NCBI GenBank assembly: GCA_902795675.1 | Contig: CADBLZ010000064.1 | Location: 1-10,496, forward strand | Origin: an uncultured Erysipelotrichaceae bacterium | GTDB taxonomy: Bacteria > Bacillota_I > Bacilli_A > RF39 > UBA660 | Direction of reading: 5' to 3' | Length of the DNA: 10,496 bases | Shown here: positions 6,390-10,496 of the stretch, piece by piece | Layout: each line of letters opens with the position of its first letter | Numbering within the stretch: the stretch's first letter is position 1 | The notes under the pieces: generated by a model | Told to the model about the DNA's origin: nothing | Databases searched by the model: none | The model's input: only the letters and a program-made list of their open reading frames with translations | Made by a program: the position numbers and the translations under genes

Positions 6390-6721
6390 AATTTTACTGT
6401 TAAAGCGTCGTCGCCTATTCTTTCGTTTAATTTAATGATTCTAGTATATCCACCGTTTCTAGATTCATAACGTTTAGCTAATTCATTAAATATTTTATCA
6501 ACAATTTTGCTGTCATTATTTAAGAATGCTAAAGCTTTTCTACGAGAAACTAATGTACCTCTTTTACCATAAGTAATCATTTTGTCTACAAATTTTCTTA
6601 CTTCTTTAGCTCTTGCTTCAGTTGTTACTACATATTCACCCATAATAACATCTTTAGTTAGGTTTGCAAGGATACTTCTACGGATACTTTTTTCTCTATT
6701 TAATGTTCTATATTTTGCCAT
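6374..6721 (-). CDS. rplQ: 50S ribosomal protein L17
   Basis: L17 is a large-subunit protein near the peptide exit tunnel. The 115 residues are typical in length for Firmicutes. Family signatures are clear: TTEARAKEVRKFVDKMITYGKRG (33-55), RRKALAFLNN, and SRNGGYTRIIKL (87-98), ending in the usual acidic-hydrophobic LTVKLELVK. The extreme N-terminus (MAKYRTLNREKSIRRSILANL) is less like the common MRxLGR start. AAGGAGG precedes the ATG, and the gap to rpoA is 23 bases. It is the last gene of the alpha operon here; the ECF-transporter and truA genes that often follow in Firmicutes are not present. Confidence 0.98.
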   Translation of the reverse strand: MAKYRTLNREKSIRRSILANLTKDVIMGEYVVTTEARAKEVRKFVDKMITYGKRGTLVSRRKALAFLNNDSKIVDKIFNELAKRYESRNGGYTRIIKLNERIGDDALTVKLELVK

Positions 6722-6744
6722 AAGTATTATCCTCCTTATTAATA

Positions 6745-7689
6745 TTAATCGCGGAACTTAAGTCCCATTTCTTCTACTTTATCTAAAACTTCTTTTAATG
6801 ATTTTTTACCAAGGTTACGAATCTTAGTAATTTCATTTTCTTTCTTAGAAATTAAATCTTGAATTGTGTTGATACCAGCTCTCTTTAAGCAATTGTAAGC
6901 ACGAACTGAGAATTCGATTTCTTCAATTGGTGTTTCTAATGTCTTAGTAACTGTATCTTCTTTCTTTTCAGCCATTAGGCCTGTTACATCACTAATTGAG
7001 TTTAAATCTGTAACGATATTTAAGTGTTCAATTAAGATACGTGCTGCTAATGCCATTGCTTCTTCTGGAGTTAATGATCCATTAGTATAAACTTCCATAG
7101 TTAGTTTATCAAAGTTTTCATTTTGACCAACACGAGCACTTGTTACATCGAAAGATACTCTTTCGATAGGTGAATATAATGAGTCGATAGCAATAACGCC
7201 AGCCTTCTTTTCACCTAATAATTTTTCATTAGCTTTTGAATCTACATATCCACGACCATTACTTACAGTCATTTCCATGTCTATTTTTCCGCCTTTAACT
7301 AAGTTACAAATAACTAAGTCAGGATTTACGATTTCAATATCAGCATCTCTTTCGATGTCGCCAGCAGTAACTGGACCTTCTTTAGAAGCAGATAAGTGAA
7401 TTACTTTATTGTCTTCTGAATGATTTTTAATAACTACACTCTTAAGAGCAAGTACGATAGCAGTAACATCTTCTACTACACCATCAATTTTTTGGAATTC
7501 GTGCATTACACCTTCAATTTTAACAGATGTAATAGCGCTACCTGGCATTGATGATAACATTACTCTTCTTAATGCGTTTCCTACAGTTGTACCAAAACCT
7601 CTTTCTAGTGGTTCTAGTTCAAACTTTCCGTAATTATTACTTTCTTTATATTCAGCAATTTTGTATTCTGGTTTTTCAAATCTTAACAT
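6745..7689 (-). CDS. rpoA: DNA-directed RNA polymerase alpha subunit
   Basis: The alpha subunit dimerises to start polymerase assembly and contacts UP elements and activators. The 314 residues are a normal length. The N-terminal domain shows FELEPLERGFGTTVGNALRR (23-42), the assembly signature, and later NGSLTPEEAMALAARIL. After a short linker (about 236-250) comes the C-terminal domain, with EFSVRAYNCLKRAGI (259-273), whose Arg263 matches the DNA-contacting Arg265 of E. coli. The helix-hairpin-helix ITKIRNLGKKSLKEV follows. The ribosome site is weaker than its neighbours' (GAGGGG, about ten bases before ATG). It lies 22 bases after rpsK with no rpsD between, as in Firmicutes and unlike E. 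coli. Confidence 0.99.
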   Translation of the reverse strand: MLRFEKPEYKIAEYKESNNYGKFELEPLERGFGTTVGNALRRVMLSSMPGSAITSVKIEGVMHEFQKIDGVVEDVTAIVLALKSVVIKNHSEDNKVIHLSASKEGPVTAGDIERDADIEIVNPDLVICNLVKGGKIDMEMTVSNGRGYVDSKANEKLLGEKKAGVIAIDSLYSPIERVSFDVTSARVGQNENFDKLTMEVYTNGSLTPEEAMALAARILIEHLNIVTDLNSISDVTGLMAEKKEDTVTKTLETPIEEIEFSVRAYNCLKRAGINTIQDLISKKENEITKIRNLGKKSLKEVLDKVEEMGLKFRD

Positions 7690-7711
7690 ATATCTTAAGC
7701 CCCTCTCTCAA

Positions 7712-8095
7712 TTAATTTCTTGGACGTTTTGGTGGACGACAACCGTTATGTGGAACTGGAGTAACATCATTAATAGCTGTTATTTCTAGACCTGCAGTTT
7801 GTAATGAACGAATTGCGTTTTCACGTCCTGCACCTAAACCTTTAACAAAAACTTCAACCTTTTTAACTCCACTATCCATAGCAGCTTTTGCAGCAGCTTC
7901 TGAACTCATACCAGCAGCAAATGGAGTTTTCTTTTTACTTCCTTTATAACCGATTGTACCAGCTGATGCCCAGCTGATAACATTACCATCAACATCTGTA
8001 ATAGTTACTACAGTGTTGTTGAAAGTAGTATGAATATGTGCTTGAGCTTCAGGGATATTCTTTTTGATTTTTCTTTTTCTTCTATTATAAGCCAT
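7712..8095 (-). CDS. rpsK: 30S ribosomal protein S11
   Basis: S11 forms part of the small-subunit platform near the E site and binds 16S rRNA together with S21 and S6/S18. The 127 residues show HIHTTFNNTVVTITDVDGNV (21-40), WASAGTIGYKGSKKKTPFAA, and the C-terminal ITAINDVTPVPHNGCRPPKR. The loop usually read as KGPGSGRE is KGLGAGRE here, a substitution in an otherwise very conserved stretch. TAGGAGGT lies eight bases before the ATG. The gene is 20 bases downstream of rpsM. Confidence 0.99.
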   Translation of the reverse strand: MAYNRRKRKIKKNIPEAQAHIHTTFNNTVVTITDVDGNVISWASAGTIGYKGSKKKTPFAAGMSSEAAAKAAMDSGVKKVEVFVKGLGAGRENAIRSLQTAGLEITAINDVTPVPHNGCRPPKRPRN

Positions 8096-8115
8096 AACTT
8101 CTTACCTCCTATTTA

Positions 8116-8490
8116 TTATTTAGTAGCTTTCTTCTTGTTAGCAACTACTTTACCTTTACCTTTTCTAGTACGAGCATTTCTACTAGTTCTTTGTCCATGA
8201 ACTGGAAGACCCTTTTTATGTCTTGTTCCTTGATAACTGTTGATTTCCATTTTATTCTTAATGTTTAATTGTACTTCACGGCGAAGATCACCTTCAACAG
8301 TATAATTATCAATTTCTTTACGTAATGCTGTAATTTCGTCTTCAGTTAAATCTTTGATTTTCTTTTCGCCATCAACTTTACAAGCATCACAAATTTTTTG
8401 AGCTAGGCTTCTACCAATACCATGAATAGCTGTTAAGCCGATATTAGTATGTTTTTCACCTGGTAATTCGATATTCTTAATACGTGCCAT
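8116..8490 (-). CDS. rpsM: 30S ribosomal protein S13
   Basis: S13 sits in the head of the small subunit, contacts the P-site tRNA and forms bridges to the large subunit. Its 124 residues contain the helix-turn region LTAIHGIGRSLAQKIC (19-34), the GDLRREVQLNIKNKMEI core (68-84) and the basic tail GLPVHGQRTSRNARTRKGKG (94-113), followed by VANKKK. AGGAGG lies eight bases before the ATG. It follows rpmJ by 17 bases and is the first gene of the classical alpha operon. I see no S4-binding pseudoknot that I can defend. Confidence 0.99.
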   Translation of the reverse strand: MARIKNIELPGEKHTNIGLTAIHGIGRSLAQKICDACKVDGEKKIKDLTEDEITALRKEIDNYTVEGDLRREVQLNIKNKMEINSYQGTRHKKGLPVHGQRTSRNARTRKGKGKVVANKKKATK

Positions 8491-8507
8491 ATATAATCCT
8501 CCTATTA

Positions 8508-8621
8508 TTATCCTTGAACTTGGTTATGTTTAGGGTTTTCACAAATAACTCTAATTTTACCTTTTCTTTTAATTATTTTGCATTTTGCACAAATCTTTTT
8601 TACAGACGCTCTTACTTTCAT
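8508..8621 (-). CDS. rpmJ: 50S ribosomal protein L36
   Basis: This 37-residue protein is the smallest in the large subunit. It reads MKVRASVKKICAKCKIIKR, then KGKIRVICENPKHNQVQG. Cys11, Cys14, Cys27 and His32 form the Zn-binding set, so it is the zinc-containing (C+) type and would not be the low-zinc paralogue. GGAGGT lies eight bases before the ATG. It starts 15 bases after infA, the usual Firmicute order infA-rpmJ-rpsM. Confidence 0.98.
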   Translation of the reverse strand: MKVRASVKKICAKCKIIKRKGKIRVICENPKHNQVQG

Positions 8622-8636
8622 ATAGTTTTACCTCCA

Positions 8637-8855
8637 TTATCTCTTATTCCATATTATGCGCCCACGTGTTAAATCATAAGGCGATAATTCAATTGTTACT
8701 GTATCACCTGGTAAGATACGTATCATGTTAACGCGCATTTTACCAGAAACGTAGGCCTCTACAGTATGTCCGTTAGGTAGTTGTACGATAGGTGTTCCAC
8801 CTTTTAGTATTTCAACAACTTTACCTTCAACTTCAATTTTATCTTCTTTAGCCAT
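8637..8855 (-). CDS. infA: Translation initiation factor IF-1
   Basis: IF-1 binds the A site of the 30S subunit during initiation. The 72 residues form a single OB-fold S1 domain: AKEDKIEVEGKVVEIL (2-17), NGHTVEAYVSGKMRVNMIRI (28-47), and PGDTVTIELSPYDLTRGRI (49-67). It is ordinary in length and motif. The ribosome site GGAG is about nine bases upstream of the ATG. The gap to adk (8856-8908) holds no map gene and instead follows an adk-overlapping stem-loop. Confidence 0.98.
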   Translation of the reverse strand: MAKEDKIEVEGKVVEILKGGTPIVQLPNGHTVEAYVSGKMRVNMIRILPGDTVTIELSPYDLTRGRIIWNKR

Positions 8856-8895
8856 ATATTTATTTTCTCCTATAACTATTTAGAGTGATATTCGA

Positions 8896-8921
8896 TGTGA
8901 ATAACTTTTTAGTTATTCACA
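8896..8921 (-). other. Perfect stem-loop spanning the adk stop codon, between adk and infA
   Basis: TGTGAATAACT (8921-8911) and AGTTATTCACA (8906-8896) are perfect inverted repeats of 11 bases with an AAAA loop on the transcript. The adk stop TAA (8911-8909) lies at the top of the 5' arm. No T-run follows on the minus strand, so it is not a classic terminator. It may stabilise or process the message, act as an attenuator, or bind a regulator. The choice among these is not decided by the sequence. Confidence 0.7.
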
Positions 8922-9577
8922 CCTTCACCCTCAAGAATATTTTCTATTTCTTTAAAAGTTTCTTCTGTAGTTTTACTTGAGTCGACAACTTTTAAAACGC
9001 CTTTTTCTTTATAATAATCAATTATTGGTTCAGTAACTTCAAAGTATGTTTTGATTCTAGTATTCATTGATTCTTCGTTGTCATCAGCTCGTTGATATAA
9101 CTCGCCACCACATTTATCACAAATACCTTCATCCTTTGGTTTGAACGCTTCGTTATATATATTATATATAGCTCCGCAATCTTTGCAAATTCTTCTGCCA
9201 ATAATTCTTTGTTTTAACATTTCTGTTGGAATTGTTAAGTTAATAACGATTCCTAATTCTTTATTTAATTTGTTAAGTATTTCGTCATATCCTTTAGCTT
9301 GCTCGATATTTCGAGGGAAACCATCAAGGATATAACCCTTTTCACACTCTGGTTGAGAGATTTTATATTCAATTGCTTCATATATTGTTTCGTTTGGAAC
9401 GAAGATACCATTATCAATCATATTTTTGATTTGGTGTCCTAGTTCATCATCAACTTGAGATCTTTCACGAAGAATGTCACCAGTTGATATATGAGCATAT
9501 CCATATTTCTCTTGTAACATTTTTGCAAATGTTCCTTTTCCGGCACCTTGTACCGCTAGAAATATTATGTTTTTCAT
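8909..9577 (-). CDS. adk: Adenylate kinase, zinc-lid type
   Basis: Adenylate kinase interconverts ATP+AMP and 2 ADP in the cytoplasm. The 222 residues include the P-loop, the AMP site (HISTGDILRE, 29-38; DGFPRN, 85-90) and a long LID with CKDCGAIYN (131-139) and CDKCGGELYQRADD (153-166), giving four Cys for zinc. The P-loop reads LAVQGAGKGTFAK (7-19), where the usual GxPGAGKGTQA has Gly, Pro and Gln. Here the first Gly is Ala8, Pro is Gln10 and Gln is Phe17, while GAGKGT is kept. The lid and catalytic arginines remain, so I expect activity. The ATG shares its A with the secY stop (TAATG), and the C-terminus and stop lie inside a stem-loop. Confidence 0.97.
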   Translation of the reverse strand: MKNIIFLAVQGAGKGTFAKMLQEKYGYAHISTGDILRERSQVDDELGHQIKNMIDNGIFVPNETIYEAIEYKISQPECEKGYILDGFPRNIEQAKGYDEILNKLNKELGIVINLTIPTEMLKQRIIGRRICKDCGAIYNIYNEAFKPKDEGICDKCGGELYQRADDNEESMNTRIKTYFEVTEPIIDYYKEKGVLKVVDSSKTTEETFKEIENILEGEGVNN

Positions 9578-10496
9578 TATCTTCTTAAGCTTGCTCTATG
9601 GGCACGACTTACAAGACTACTTTCTAGTTGTTTGTATGTTTCAATAGCAACACCAACAACAATTAATAATCCTGTTCCACCTATTGTTACTGAACTTGAT
9701 AGACCAGAGAAGGTAGAGAAGATAATTGGTAGACCAGCAATAATCATTAAGAATACTGATCCAGCAATTGTTAATTTTCCAATTACATTTGATGTGTAAT
9801 TGATAGTGTCATTACCTGGACGAATACCAGGAATGTATGCCCCACTTTTATTCAAATTCTTTGATAATTCTTCAGGATTTAATTCTAGGAATGTATAGAA
9901 GTATCCAAAGAATAGGATAAGTAACATATAAAGAATAAATCCTGTTAAGCTTGTATTAACTATATAGCTGTTAACAAAGTTTATTGCTTTTTGATTATTA
10001 ATTAAATTAACAATTGTAACAGGTATCGCAACTAATGTAGATGCGAAGATTACTGGCATAACACCAGCAGAATTTATTTTAATTGGTAAGAAGTTTTGGT
10101 GTCCACCATAAGCTGTATTAGTTCTATTAGCATATTGGATAGGAATTCTTCTTTCAGCAAGTTGAATCCATACCATACCAATTATAACTACTAAGTAGAT
10201 TATAATGAATGCTGAGAATAAACCAACACCTAAGCCTCCAGCAAATTTACCACCAGTAACTAGATCTTTGAATGCTTGAACAAAGATTGAAGGCATTGAT
10301 TGTAAGATACCAGCCATAATCATTAATGATAAGCCGTTACCAATACCATTCTTTGTTACTCTATCACCAATCCATAATAGTAAACATGTACCTGCAGTTA
10401 ATACTGTAGTTGTTTCTAGAATTATGATTGGGTCTTTTGTTCCAGAATATACAACTGTGAAGATGTATCCTTGAACGAAAGCAAATATAACACCTA
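9577..10496 (-). CDS. secY: Protein translocase subunit SecY, 5' end cut off by the window
   Basis: SecY is the channel of the Sec translocon in the cytoplasmic membrane, working with SecE, SecG and SecA. The visible 305 residues (first full codon at 10494) cover about helix TM4 to TM10; the first 125-130 residues lie to the right of the window. Signatures are WIGDRVTKNGIGNGLSLMI, AERRIPIQYANR, LPIKINSAGVMPVIFASTL, FLELNPEELSKNLNKSGAYI followed by PGIRPG (the cytoplasmic loop that meets the ribosome and SecA), and a C-tail ending HRASLRR. Internal ATGs such as that at 10323 are not starts, because the frame is open and family-like to the edge. It overlaps adk by one base. It is the last gene of the spc operon. 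Confidence 0.98.
   Translation of the reverse strand, partial: GVIFAFVQGYIFTVVYSGTKDPIIILETTTVLTAGTCLLLWIGDRVTKNGIGNGLSLMIMAGILQSMPSIFVQAFKDLVTGGKFAGGLGVGLFSAFIIIYLVVIIGMVWIQLAERRIPIQYANRTNTAYGGHQNFLPIKINSAGVMPVIFASTLVAIPVTIVNLINNQKAINFVNSYIVNTSLTGFILYMLLILFFGYFYTFLELNPEELSKNLNKSGAYIPGIRPGNDTINYTSNVIGKLTIAGSVFLMIIAGLPIIFSTFSGLSSSVTIGGTGLLIVVGVAIETYKQLESSLVSRAHRASLRR

Noticed and set aside
1..10496. A defence island, prophage or insertion sequence
   Set aside because: No transposase, integrase, nuclease, toxin-antitoxin pair or flanking repeats are seen. All genes are co-oriented with similar base composition, and most are housekeeping.

Overview
The window is AT-rich, compact and carries every gene on the minus strand. 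It looks like the chromosome of a low-GC Gram-positive bacterium of the Bacilli/Erysipelotrichia/RF39-like (Mollicutes-related) kind. The evidence is a secY-adk-infA-rpmJ-rpsM-rpsK-rpoA-rplQ cluster without rpsD, strong GGAGG ribosome binding sites, a T-box leader in front of pheST, and sigma-A style promoters. All tryptophans I checked are TGG. The twelve visible stops are ten TAA and two TAG, with no TGA. This argues against the Mycoplasma code (TGA=Trp), but does not name a species.

In transcription order (high to low coordinates), the first block, 10496-6374, is the end of the spc operon and the alpha operon: secY (5' end cut by the window), adk (overlapping secY by one base as TAATG), infA, rpmJ, rpsM, rpsK, rpoA and rplQ. 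It makes the protein-export channel, adenylate kinase, initiation factor IF1, ribosomal proteins L36, S13, S11 and L17, and the RNA polymerase alpha subunit. The map gene, often found between adk and infA, is absent; a perfect 11-bp stem-loop overlapping the end of adk sits there instead. The block ends in an intrinsic terminator that overlaps the rplQ stop codon.

The second block, 6335-3993, has its own promoter. It encodes a 672-residue soluble coiled-coil protein with an acidic Pro/Glu/Thr-rich tail and, 11 bases on, an 81-residue small protein, and it ends in a second terminator. I recognise neither protein. The third block, 3987-3083, has a promoter and one gene for a five-helix membrane protein whose cytosolic or external C-terminal domain carries a divergent lysozyme/SLT-like signature.

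The fourth block, 3082-1, is pheST, for both subunits of phenylalanyl-tRNA synthetase. It is preceded by a promoter and a T-box leader with a readable UUC (Phe) specifier. pheT runs off the left edge. Most of the window is housekeeping. The parts most worth a second look are the expression platform of the T-box, which lacks the usual CGUCCCU/AGGGACG terminator pair and contains a segment complementary to the pheS ribosome binding site; the two unrecognised protein loci; and stem-loops that have stop codons built into them.
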